DNA from: QAMX01 sp964515055
GTDB lineage: Bacteria; Bacillota; Clostridia; Oscillospirales; QAMX01
DNA length: 64,000 nucleotides
Assembly (NCBI GenBank): GCA_964515055.1
Contig: CAZEUG010000007.1
Span: forward strand, 1-64,000
Direction: 5' to 3'
This document shows positions 50,096 through 57,486 of this stretch, in pieces. The notes under the pieces are model-generated. The model did no database searches. It saw only the letters and a program-made list of their open reading frames with translations, and was not told the origin of the DNA. Made by a program: the position numbers and the translations under genes. Every line of letters starts with the position of its first letter. Position 1 is the stretch's first letter.

Positions 50096-51349
50096 TTAAT
50101 TCGTCACAAGCGGTGCAGGTTTCGACGAAACATTGATTTTAACTGTGAATTCGTTTTCCACGAGCGTTGCATTGACAGGCTGCAAGAACGTTACATCAAC
50201 CGGTACGGACAGCAGTCCTTCGGATGTAATTTCAATATCCTGCAGATAGATGGCCGCGGAAAAGTCACTGGCGGTGATTCGATCCAGCAGAGCTGCGTTG
50301 CCGCGCAGACGAACGGTGATGCTTTTGTCAATCAGTTCGATCTGATACGCGTGATCTGCGCCGTAAATCTGGATATTGGACAGGACAAAGGGCTTGACCG
50401 TGATATCCTGTACGGAAATCATGACGGTCGCCGAGCTGCGATCGCTCAAACAGCTGATACCGGACGGCAGGACAAAATCTTTTTCCCGTGTGATACCGTC
50501 CCCAATCCCATCGAGGTCGATCATCCCGAGTGACAGATACTCGATTTCTTCTATGGCGGAGCGCTCGCCGACAACGGTGATTTTGGAGGGCGTGATGACC
50601 GTTTCGACTTCATCTTCGGTCAGTCCTCCGCCGGCATTGAGCGTAATCCGCAGCGGCAGCTCCTTGACCATGTGAATCGGAACGTATGCCGAAATATTCT
50701 TCGTCATCAACTGAGAATACGACAATTCAACGGTTTCTCCGACGCTGTTGACCAGCTGAATCGGAACCTGAACGGTTGAGCTGTCTGTAATTCCGTCCAG
50801 AGGAACCGAAATAATGGCATGAGAAATCGAAGAAATTTCAACGGTGGGGCCGCGCACCGTCACAGTTTGCTGCGACAATTCAATATCTCCGATTCGCAGG
50901 TTTTCTTCAAGCTGTCCTGTGGTATCGGTCAAAATTTCGAATTGCCTCTCCGTGATTTTATCGACGCGAACGGTTGCGATCAATTCCGAACGATTGACCA
51001 CCGTAATCTCACTGTCGGGTGTATTCACAGTACAAAGAATTCGGTTTTCACCGTCTCCAGAGATCTGTGAAACATCACAAATCAGCTCAATATCTGATTT
51101 TTTCAAACTCAATACAGCATTGCGCTTGCCGCGCAGACGGACATCCATGGTCATATCGGTGTCCGATAAAATGGAATAATTCATCCGATCGTATAATTCT
51201 GTCACGCCGTTGAGCGTCACCTTGACATCAGAAAACGAAATTTCGATATCCGGGTTAATACTCGACATGACAATAAACCAGAAGAGAATCGCAGCGATCA
51301 AAACCAACAGCTTATTGAAAATCCGATATTTTTTCAGCCATGCAACCAT
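50096..51349 (-). CDS. cdaR: YbbR-domain regulator of diadenylate cyclase (CdaR)
   Basis: A 417-residue extracytoplasmic protein with one N-terminal membrane helix (about residues 13-29). YbbR repeats follow; strand patterns such as VKVTLNGVTELYDR, VTVRGPTVEISSISHAI, ITVVGERSAIEEIEYL and ITVRLRGNAALLDRI mark about four. CdaR binds CdaA and adjusts its activity. It lies 24 nt downstream of cdaA in the same orientation, the conserved arrangement. AGGGAG precedes ATG 51349, with a somewhat long spacing. Confidence 0.93.
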   Translation of the reverse strand: MVAWLKKYRIFNKLLVLIAAILFWFIVMSSINPDIEISFSDVKVTLNGVTELYDRMNYSILSDTDMTMDVRLRGKRNAVLSLKKSDIELICDVSQISGDGENRILCTVNTPDSEITVVNRSELIATVRVDKITERQFEILTDTTGQLEENLRIGDIELSQQTVTVRGPTVEISSISHAIISVPLDGITDSSTVQVPIQLVNSVGETVELSYSQLMTKNISAYVPIHMVKELPLRITLNAGGGLTEDEVETVITPSKITVVGERSAIEEIEYLSLGMIDLDGIGDGITREKDFVLPSGISCLSDRSSATVMISVQDITVKPFVLSNIQIYGADHAYQIELIDKSITVRLRGNAALLDRITASDFSAAIYLQDIEITSEGLLSVPVDVTFLQPVNATLVENEFTVKINVSSKPAPLVTN

Positions 51350-51373
51350 ATGCTTGTTGTGCTCCCTTCTGAA

Positions 51374-52234
51374 TTAGTTGGATTCCGGCGTTTTTCGATT
51401 CTTCCAGAATTTGAACTTGCGGAGCTTATCTTCTTTCTCCGGATCTTTAATGAGTTCATTGTGCAAAATGGTGGTCAGGGTCGAGGCGGAAAGATGCCGT
51501 TTCAAAAGACCACCGGACGCAATGGAGACCGAACCGGTTTCTTCCGAAACGATCAGAACGAGGGCATCACTGGCTTCGCTGATGCCGACACCGGCACGAT
51601 GTCTTGTCCCAAGCTCATTGCTCAGGTTTTTGTTGGAAGATAACGGCAGAAAGCAACCGGCGGCGGCAATGCGGTTGTTGCGCACGATGACAGCACCGTC
51701 GTGAAGGGGTGCTTTATTGAAGAAAATGTTTTTCAGCAATTCACTGGTGATATCCGCATCGATTATCGTCCCGGTTTTCATGATTTCACCGAGCTTTGTT
51801 TCGCGCTCAATAACGATCAAAGCGCCGGTCTTTGTCTTGGACATATAGGTACAGGTTTCAACCAGTTGAGAGATCGCGCGCAGCGTCTCCGTGTTGGGTT
51901 GGGTCCGCTCCGATGTGAAGAGGGATGGAAGGCGGCTGCGCCCGACCGAGTCCAGCATTCGCCGCAGCTCCGGCTGAAAGAGAATGATCAGTGCAATGAT
52001 ACCGATCTGAAAGGTCGCTGTCAGCAGGTAATATATGACGTTCAGCTGCAGCCAGCCACAGATCTGGTAGACGATCAGAATGACGCCAATGCCTTTCAGA
52101 ACCTGGCCGGCACTCGTATCCTTTAACAGTTGAATCAGCTTGTAAATAATAAATGCGACCAGCAGAATATCCAGCACATCCTGCCAGCGCAACCATGCAA
52201 TCGAGTTTTTGATGAAGGTCAAAATCTGTTCCAT
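51374..52234 (-). CDS. cdaA: Diadenylate cyclase CdaA
   Basis: A 286-residue membrane-bound DAC-domain enzyme that makes cyclic di-AMP from two ATP. Three N-terminal membrane helices (about 18-95) are followed by the catalytic domain. DAC signatures are PLHDGAVIVRNNRI (DGA, near 180) and LGTRHRAGVGISEASDALV (RHR, near 212). c-di-AMP controls potassium and osmotic balance and cell-wall stability in Gram-positive bacteria. AAAAGGAC precedes ATG 52234. It is followed by cdaR. Confidence 0.97.
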   Translation of the reverse strand: MEQILTFIKNSIAWLRWQDVLDILLVAFIIYKLIQLLKDTSAGQVLKGIGVILIVYQICGWLQLNVIYYLLTATFQIGIIALIILFQPELRRMLDSVGRSRLPSLFTSERTQPNTETLRAISQLVETCTYMSKTKTGALIVIERETKLGEIMKTGTIIDADITSELLKNIFFNKAPLHDGAVIVRNNRIAAAGCFLPLSSNKNLSNELGTRHRAGVGISEASDALVLIVSEETGSVSIASGGLLKRHLSASTLTTILHNELIKDPEKEDKLRKFKFWKNRKTPESN

Positions 52235-52332
52235 AAGCTGTCCGTCCTTTTACAGTAGGTCTTCAAACGCACGAATGGGAAATCCGGGCAGGCAAAAACG
52301 CAGTCACTCGAAGGTGGATTCCCTTCCATATC

Positions 52333-52338
52333 ATTATA
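52333..52338 (-). promoter_or_regulatory. Predicted -10 element of cdaA
   Basis: TATAAT on the minus strand is preceded by TGG (extended -10). The -35 region is poor. The gap 52235-52442 holds only this promoter and the spoIIIA terminator. Confidence 0.5.
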
Positions 52339-52397
52339 CCACAAACCACCTGTCATTGCGATGTTTTTTTGGCAAACAAACAAAAATGCAAGAAAAA

Positions 52398-52423
52398 AAC
52401 CGTCCGAAAAAATTCGGGCGGTT
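52398..52423 (-). terminator. Terminator of the spoIIIA operon
   Basis: An 11-bp stem with one mismatch joins 52398-52408 and 52413-52423. On the minus strand TTTTTTC follows. Confidence 0.88.
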
Positions 52424-52442
52424 CAAACAGATCTGGCTTGCT

Positions 52443-53024
52443 TCAACTGACACGGGCTTCAATAATCCGGATGTTTTCCACATCGACGGAGGTTTCACTG
52501 ACAGCGATATCTTTGATGCGAATGGCGTCTTCGCTTTGCAGTCCACCCTCAACGGGTGCTACAACAATGCTCAGGCTCTCATCATTGAAGAAAACGGCAC
52601 AATCTGTGTAGCCTTTTGCCAATACCAGCGATTCAATTCGCGCTTCTGTGACGGCAGTATTTGCAAGGCGGGAAATGCTGGCGACAGCCACTTCTTTGGA
52701 TTCCAGGCTGACGCTTTCATCGGAGGTGGTTGTTTCCAGCACGCCGATGGCTTCATCGCGAGCCTGTTGTCGCGTGAGGCGGAGCTGTGCGAAATATTCC
52801 TGAATATTGCTACTGACGGTTGCGTCGTCATCAGGTGTCGTGTCTCCGACGACCTCGCTGAGCTGGCCTAACAGTCTGGCCTCGTCGCTGACAATTTCAT
52901 CCGGCTCGCCGGATACGGACTGACTGTCATCCAGACCACGCTGATAACTCCAGTTCAGATACACAGCCATACAGACGAGCAGCGCAACAACGGCGGAGAC
53001 AGCGGTTCTTTTCTTGAACTTCAT
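52443..53024 (-). CDS. spoIIIAH: Stage III sporulation protein AH
   Basis: A 193-residue protein with an N-terminal membrane helix (about 8-25). The C-terminal ring-building domain shows QARDEAIGVLETTTSDESVS and EARIESLVLAKGYTDCAVFF. In sporulation it is anchored in the mother-cell membrane and binds SpoIIQ of the forespore, forming the feeding-tube channel. It is the last gene of the spoIIIA operon. GGAAAGGATC precedes ATG 53024. Identification rests on both sequence pattern and position. Confidence 0.93.
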   Translation of the reverse strand: MKFKKRTAVSAVVALLVCMAVYLNWSYQRGLDDSQSVSGEPDEIVSDEARLLGQLSEVVGDTTPDDDATVSSNIQEYFAQLRLTRQQARDEAIGVLETTTSDESVSLESKEVAVASISRLANTAVTEARIESLVLAKGYTDCAVFFNDESLSIVVAPVEGGLQSEDAIRIKDIAVSETSVDVENIRIIEARVS

Positions 53025-53098
53025 GTTTGATCCTTTCCTTTCCGTATTGTTATTAGAGCTTATGAAAAGATGCTGCGGTCTATGCTGCTTTTTTGATC

Positions 53099-53620
53099 TT
53101 ATTTTCCGGGCAGGACACTGATTCGATCAGTCGTCAGTCCGGTGATGGCTGCAACTGCACGGATCAGCATGAGCTCCACACTGGATTTGCTGGCACCGGA
53201 GGAGACCACAATCGCGCCTGAAAAACAGGGATAAATCTGTTTTTCTTCGATGCCCTCACCAGTCTGCGTTCTCGTGACAACGGTTCGGTCGCTGCTCTGT
53301 ACGGTTTCTTCACCGTCTGTGCGCAGGCTGATATTGTCGTTGGTGGCATAGACCGTCTCTGTTCCGTTCTTCAGCGACAGCATGACACGGACATCACCAG
53401 CTCCGCGAATATCCGAGAGGATGGTTTCCAGCTGCGCCTCAAAAGCCTCCAGAGAGAAAACCTCATCCTCCTCTGGTTCAATCACAGGTGCGTTTTCCTG
53501 CGAACCGGTCGGCAAAAGCAACAGAATGATTCCGACGATTCCGATCAGAAGAATCCAGCGATTTTTCCGCAGGAATTCCATTCCCTTTTCCCGATCTCTG
53601 AGCAGCGTTTTGAATGTCAT
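53099..53620 (-). CDS. spoIIIAG: Stage III sporulation protein AG
   Basis: A 173-residue protein that forms the large ring of the SpoIIIA-SpoIIQ channel. One membrane helix (about 21-37) precedes the RBM domain. Family features are LETILSDIRGAGDVRVMLSL (near 65-85) and the C-terminal KSSVELMLIRAVAAITGLTTDRISVLP. The frame opens at a TTG at 53647 and an ATG at 53644 overlapping the spoIIIAF stop. ATG 53620 (MTFKTLLRDREKG) has the much better AAAGGAG at 7 nt. Confidence 0.93.
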   Translation of the reverse strand: MTFKTLLRDREKGMEFLRKNRWILLIGIVGIILLLLPTGSQENAPVIEPEEDEVFSLEAFEAQLETILSDIRGAGDVRVMLSLKNGTETVYATNDNISLRTDGEETVQSSDRTVVTRTQTGEGIEEKQIYPCFSGAIVVSSGASKSSVELMLIRAVAAITGLTTDRISVLPGK

Positions 53621-53643
53621 TGGAGCGCTCCTTTCTGATTGCA

Positions 53644-54123
53644 TCAACGCATGGATTGACGTTCTGCGGGAATTCCGGTCTGTTCTTCGATCAGGTGTTC
53701 AATCACCTCCTGTTCGGCTGCTGTCAATTCGGACTGTTGACGGATAATGGCTGAATGAAAGATGCGGATACCCGATTCGTCTTCCGCTGTCTTCAGCGTG
53801 ATGGAAACTAAAATTCCATCGGCTTCCAGACATTCGCAGAGAAACTGCTCCGTTTCACGGATAGTCATCTGTTCGGCAGCCGAAGAAGAACGGGCGCTGA
53901 ATTCCGAAATGTTCGCAGAAACCTGGCTTTCAAAGTCTCCCAGGAGTTTTGATGGCGAAAATGCACTGGATGAGCGAAAGGGCGACAAAATCAGAAGAAT
54001 CATGATCAGGCCACTCGCCAGTTGAAATGTTTTTTTGCCCTTTTCAGGAATCATCGCCTGCAAAACTGCCATCAACAGTCCGGCGGCGGCCATGCCGGTG
54101 AACCATGCACCGAGTTTCTGCAT
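53644..54123 (-). CDS. spoIIIAF: Stage III sporulation protein AF
   Basis: A 159-residue protein with two N-terminal membrane helices (about 5-25 and 32-48). A soluble C-terminal domain carries the RBM-like segment GILVSITLKTAEDESGIRIF. It ends with the IIRQQSELTAAEQEVIEHLIEE region typical of the family. It is part of the SpoIIIA complex in the outer forespore membrane. GGAGG lies 8 nt before ATG 54123. Its stop overlaps an alternative start of spoIIIAG. Confidence 0.92.
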   Translation of the reverse strand: MQKLGAWFTGMAAAGLLMAVLQAMIPEKGKKTFQLASGLIMILLILSPFRSSSAFSPSKLLGDFESQVSANISEFSARSSSAAEQMTIRETEQFLCECLEADGILVSITLKTAEDESGIRIFHSAIIRQQSELTAAEQEVIEHLIEEQTGIPAERQSMR

Positions 54124-54151
54124 ACAATCGCCTCCTTTTTTTGTGTGTCGG

Positions 54152-55255
54152 CTAAATGCCCGCGCTTTTCATACAGAGAATGACGCTGATCAAAATGGCA
54201 ACGACGGCTCCGGCCGCCATTGCAAACGCCATGCTGACTGCATCGGCCACCGCGTCGATGGCCTCCCGTCCCGGATGCTCCGGCATATTCTGCGCCAGTG
54301 CAGCCGCTGCACGCAGCGAAAGATAGGAAATTCCGGTCGATAAGAGTGGAAAAACTGCACAGCTCATCAGAGCGATCAGGCCAAAGGTACCCAATACGTT
54401 GCGGATGACAGCGGCACCCGCGAATACGGATTCGGTCGCCTCACTGATGCTGCCGCCGACAATGGGAATCCCGATCGACAAAGCGGTCTTGGCCGTTTTC
54501 TTGGCCAGCGTATCGGCTGCGGAACCAATCAGCCCGCTCACCGATAAATACCCCAGATACAGCGTCAGGGACACGCGAATCAGCATCCCGGACGTGTTCC
54601 GGAGAAAGGAACTGAATCGGGAAAAAAAGTCGTTTTGGGAAAGAATTCCAACTGCGCGAAGCGTCAAGGTAGCATAGGTCAACGGCAAAAAGATTTTGAC
54701 AAAGACCGTGATCATCAGATTCGCAAAGATCACAGCTGCGCTCTGCTTGGCCATTGCAGCTCCGCCGTTTCCGGCGGCTGTTCCGGCAGCTGTCATCGCC
54801 GGCAAGAGAGCGCTGATGAAAACACGCAGATTTTCCAACAGTTCTGTGACCTGTCCGAGTGCAGAGTGAACTCTTTGAGCGCCGACCAGAATAATCGAAG
54901 CGACAGCGGCGGTGTGGACGGCATGGCTTCCGATCATACTTCTGGCTCCGATGAATGCGGAGGCCAGTGAAGAAATCAGGCTGATGGCCAGGAGACCGGC
55001 AGACATACGGAACTCCTCCTGAACGATTTTTCCGGCAGTCTGCCAAACATTTTCTGATAAGGACTGAAGTCCTTTGTCCAGCTGATAGCCTGTCTCACTT
55101 TTTGCAGTTCGAACAAGCTCCGCCTGTTCTTCAGGCAGACTGGCATAGAGTGCATCGGTTTCGGCTTCGCCTGAAAACGCGATGCATGGCACAATGACGA
55201 GCGGAAGCACCAGCAAAAACAAACACAGGGGCCTTCCGATTGTATGGAGCATCAT
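54152..55255 (-). CDS. spoIIIAE: Stage III sporulation protein AE
   Basis: A 367-residue multi-pass membrane protein, the largest SpoIIIA membrane component. A signal-like N-terminus (MMLHTIGRPLCLFLLVLPL) is followed by a short extracytoplasmic part. About seven helices follow from residue 80. Family landmarks are AAGNGGAAMAKQSAAVIFAN, TALSIGIPIVGGSISEATES (near 275) and VRNVLGTFGLIALMSC. The frame begins at GTG 55267; ATG 55255 and 55252 are alternatives and the ribosome site is not decisive. Confidence 0.94.
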   Translation of the reverse strand: MMLHTIGRPLCLFLLVLPLVIVPCIAFSGEAETDALYASLPEEQAELVRTAKSETGYQLDKGLQSLSENVWQTAGKIVQEEFRMSAGLLAISLISSLASAFIGARSMIGSHAVHTAAVASIILVGAQRVHSALGQVTELLENLRVFISALLPAMTAAGTAAGNGGAAMAKQSAAVIFANLMITVFVKIFLPLTYATLTLRAVGILSQNDFFSRFSSFLRNTSGMLIRVSLTLYLGYLSVSGLIGSAADTLAKKTAKTALSIGIPIVGGSISEATESVFAGAAVIRNVLGTFGLIALMSCAVFPLLSTGISYLSLRAAAALAQNMPEHPGREAIDAVADAVSMAFAMAAGAVVAILISVILCMKSAGI

Positions 55256-55280
55256 GGACTCACCCACTTCTCTGGTGTTG

Positions 55281-55661
55281 TCAAAAGCGCAGCAGCGACA
55301 GGATCTCTGTTAAGAGCGGAAGCGCCTGGACAAGGCTGAGTGTCCCGCCGAGCAGCTCCAGCTGCATGGCCAGCGTTCCTTCTCCGCAGTCTCGACAGGC
55401 CTGTGCGCCAAAGCCGGTCATCAGCGTGATGCCGAGAATGCGAAACAGGAAAAAAACGGTATCGCTTACGCCGGAAAAGAGTGATGCGTGGTCACGCAGA
55501 TAGTCGGTTAAGACGGAAATACCGGATATGGCGGCAACGGCCACCATGACAGAAACCGCCAGGGTCAGTACAAATCCATACGATGGCTCTGCTTTTTTGA
55601 TGAGAAGCACGCAAAGCAGTGCGGCCAAAACAAACGACGTCCAACGGATTGCTTCTTCCAT
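55281..55661 (-). CDS. spoIIIAD: Stage III sporulation protein AD
   Basis: A small membrane protein of 126 residues with three to four hydrophobic helices. The segments FVLTLAVSVMVAVAAISGISVL and GITLMTGFGAQACRDCGEGTLAMQ match SpoIIIAD. The frame opens at a TTG at 55682, inside spoIIIAC; ATG 55661 has GGAAGAAG in front and is preferred. It stands between spoIIIAC and spoIIIAE in the canonical order. Confidence 0.92.
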   Translation of the reverse strand: MEEAIRWTSFVLAALLCVLLIKKAEPSYGFVLTLAVSVMVAVAAISGISVLTDYLRDHASLFSGVSDTVFFLFRILGITLMTGFGAQACRDCGEGTLAMQLELLGGTLSLVQALPLLTEILSLLRF

Positions 55662-55678
55662 TTGGCTTCTTCCGGCTT

Positions 55679-55888
55679 TCAAAAGATCAACGTCTGGCGG
55701 ATCGCTGTAAACAGCTGTCCGATCTGCTCCAGCAGCACCAGCATGACAACGATCAGTCCGGCAATTGTAATCATGAGTGCCTGTTCATCTCGGCCGGCAC
55801 GCGTCAGAACCAGGTTCAGAAAACTGACCAGCAGACCCACTGCGGCAATTTTGAAAATCAGATCGATCTGCAAAGAAGACTCCCCCAT
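55679..55888 (-). CDS. spoIIIAC: Stage III sporulation protein AC
   Basis: A 69-residue protein with two membrane helices, the smallest SpoIIIA subunit. It reads MGESSLQIDLIFKIAAVGLL, then a conserved AGRDEQALMITIAGLIVVML. Start ATG 55888 begins 2 nt after the spoIIIAB stop. A longer open frame to 56086 exists but overlaps spoIIIAB. Confidence 0.92.
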   Translation of the reverse strand: MGESSLQIDLIFKIAAVGLLVSFLNLVLTRAGRDEQALMITIAGLIVVMLVLLEQIGQLFTAIRQTLIF

Positions 55889-55890
55889 CC

Positions 55891-56397
55891 CTACATCAAC
55901 AGAATACCGGCCAGCAGTGCGGCAACTGGCCACAGGGTCTGACGCAAGCGCATTTCGTTTTTCTGCGCGGCAGCCGTTTGATCGGCCCAGGCTCGAAATT
56001 GATGAGCCGAGGCGGCGATGGACGGATGCGCAGCGTGAGCGCTGAAACAGGTCAGTGCGCGCCCAACGCTTTCCAGCTCCCGCCATGCTTCATTGGTCAT
56101 GGCAAACGCTGTTTGACTGTTTTGCATGGCGAGCTGCCAGGCCTCCCATCCATTGGTACCGGTATGCATTCCGGTTTCCACATCCTGAAAAAACTGGCCG
56201 GTATGCCCCGGCTGTGCGGCCAGGCGATGAATCAATTCTGCGGGCTTCATGTGACCGCTTTCAATTTCACGGCTGATCACGTTGCAGGCGAAGGCCAGAG
56301 TACGCAGCGAATCGACGCGTGTACGGATGCGGTCGGCAGAACGAAAGCCCAGCAAGATACCGGCGAGTAACAGGCAAAGCAGACCGGTGAGCTTCAT
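55891..56397 (-). CDS. spoIIIAB: Stage III sporulation protein AB
   Basis: A 168-residue protein with terminal membrane helices (about 2-16 and 152-168) around a cytoplasmic helical domain. The fold resembles type II secretion GspF-like subunits. The start MKLTGLLCLLLAGILLGFRSADRI and the following LRTLAFACNVISREIESG fit SpoIIIAB. ATG 56397 overlaps the spoIIIAA stop by ATGA, giving translational coupling with the ATPase. Confidence 0.92.
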   Translation of the reverse strand: MKLTGLLCLLLAGILLGFRSADRIRTRVDSLRTLAFACNVISREIESGHMKPAELIHRLAAQPGHTGQFFQDVETGMHTGTNGWEAWQLAMQNSQTAFAMTNEAWRELESVGRALTCFSAHAAHPSIAASAHQFRAWADQTAAAQKNEMRLRQTLWPVAALLAGILLM

Positions 56398-57377
56398 AGC
56401 GTCTCTGATGCATCCAGCGCATAAGCGGTGCATATGCGTTCAGCACCCTGTCGTTCCAGATGCAGAACGCGGGAAAACAGCTGGTTTTCCAGCAGCTGGT
56501 CATAGAGCTTTCGGCGGCGGAGTTCAGAGATCTCGTCAGCGTGAGCAGTTGCGAGGATGCGGACGCCGCAGTTGGCAGCACGGCAGATGGCCTCAACATC
56601 CTGCGGAGCCGTTATTTCATCCATGGCAATCAGCTGCGGCGACATGGAGCGCAGCAGCATCATGGCCGCTTCGGCTTTTGGGCATCCGTCGATGACGTCT
56701 ACGAAGTGTCCCAGCGCAAATTGCGGTTCCCCTTGCATCAGGGCGACAATTTCACTGCGCTCGTCGCAAACGCCGATGCGCATTCCGTCGGCTGACAGCG
56801 TCCGGATGAGATCGCGCAGATACGTCGTTTTTCCAACGAGCGGTGATGAAATAATCAATGTGTTGTGCAGCCCGGAATCGGAGCAAATGACCTCCCTGCC
56901 GAACTGACTGATTCCCTGCACATCTCTGGCGATTCGGATGCAGAGGGAGCTGAAGCCGTTCATGGAGGCGACACCGTTCTGATGAATGATGACGTGGCCG
57001 CACAGGCCGAGACGATGCCCACCGCGGATGGGAATAAAGCCCTGACGAATCGTTTCTTCAGCGCTGTAGACAAAGCCATCGGCTGCCTTTTCAATGGTGT
57101 AGAGGACGTGCTCTGCGGTACACGTGATTCCGCGGGACAGATCATCGGATATGTACAGCTTGCCATCCCTGGAGAGAATCTGCTCTTTGCCGTCTAATGT
57201 GACTGTCACCTCGTGGCCTACACGGAGACGGATTTCCTCGAGGCGGTTTCGGGTGGATTCCGGCAGCAACCATGCGGCACGCTTCATCTCGGATGGCAGA
57301 CAATCGAAGATCTGTGCGGTTTGTATGGGCGATATCAGCGGCGAACGGCTCAGGACGCTTTTTGAGATCAGGCGCAT
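56394..57377 (-). CDS. spoIIIAA: Stage III sporulation protein AA (ATPase)
   Basis: A 327-residue secretion-type ATPase thought to energise the SpoIIIA-SpoIIQ channel. Visible features are VTVTLDGKEQIL, then FIPIRGGHRLGLCGHV (near 120), the Walker A motif SSPLVGKTTYLRDL (near 180) and a Walker B-like LIAMDEITAPQDVEA (near 245). GGGAGG lies 8 nt before ATG 57377. It is the first gene of spoIIIAA-AH, normally under sigma-E. I could not assign a convincing sigma-E promoter in the 70 nt upstream. Confidence 0.95.
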   Translation of the reverse strand: MRLISKSVLSRSPLISPIQTAQIFDCLPSEMKRAAWLLPESTRNRLEEIRLRVGHEVTVTLDGKEQILSRDGKLYISDDLSRGITCTAEHVLYTIEKAADGFVYSAEETIRQGFIPIRGGHRLGLCGHVIIHQNGVASMNGFSSLCIRIARDVQGISQFGREVICSDSGLHNTLIISSPLVGKTTYLRDLIRTLSADGMRIGVCDERSEIVALMQGEPQFALGHFVDVIDGCPKAEAAMMLLRSMSPQLIAMDEITAPQDVEAICRAANCGVRILATAHADEISELRRRKLYDQLLENQLFSRVLHLERQGAERICTAYALDASETL

Positions 57378-57447
57378 GAGAAGAACCTCCCATCTGCTTT
57401 TTGTTTATTGATATTGCTTGCCTGTCCCGAATAGAACCGGTATTATT

Positions 57448-57485
57448 GAAACAGCGTAGGTGACTGCTGCCACCTACGCTGTTTC
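57448..57485 (-). terminator. Hairpin between the glucan synthase gene and spoIIIA
   Basis: A 15-bp perfect stem, GAAACAGCGTAGGTG/CACCTACGCTGTTTC, with an 8-nt loop lies 2 nt after the large gene's stop. There is only a weak U-run (CAATAATACC follows). Confidence 0.75.
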
Positions 57486-57486
57486 G

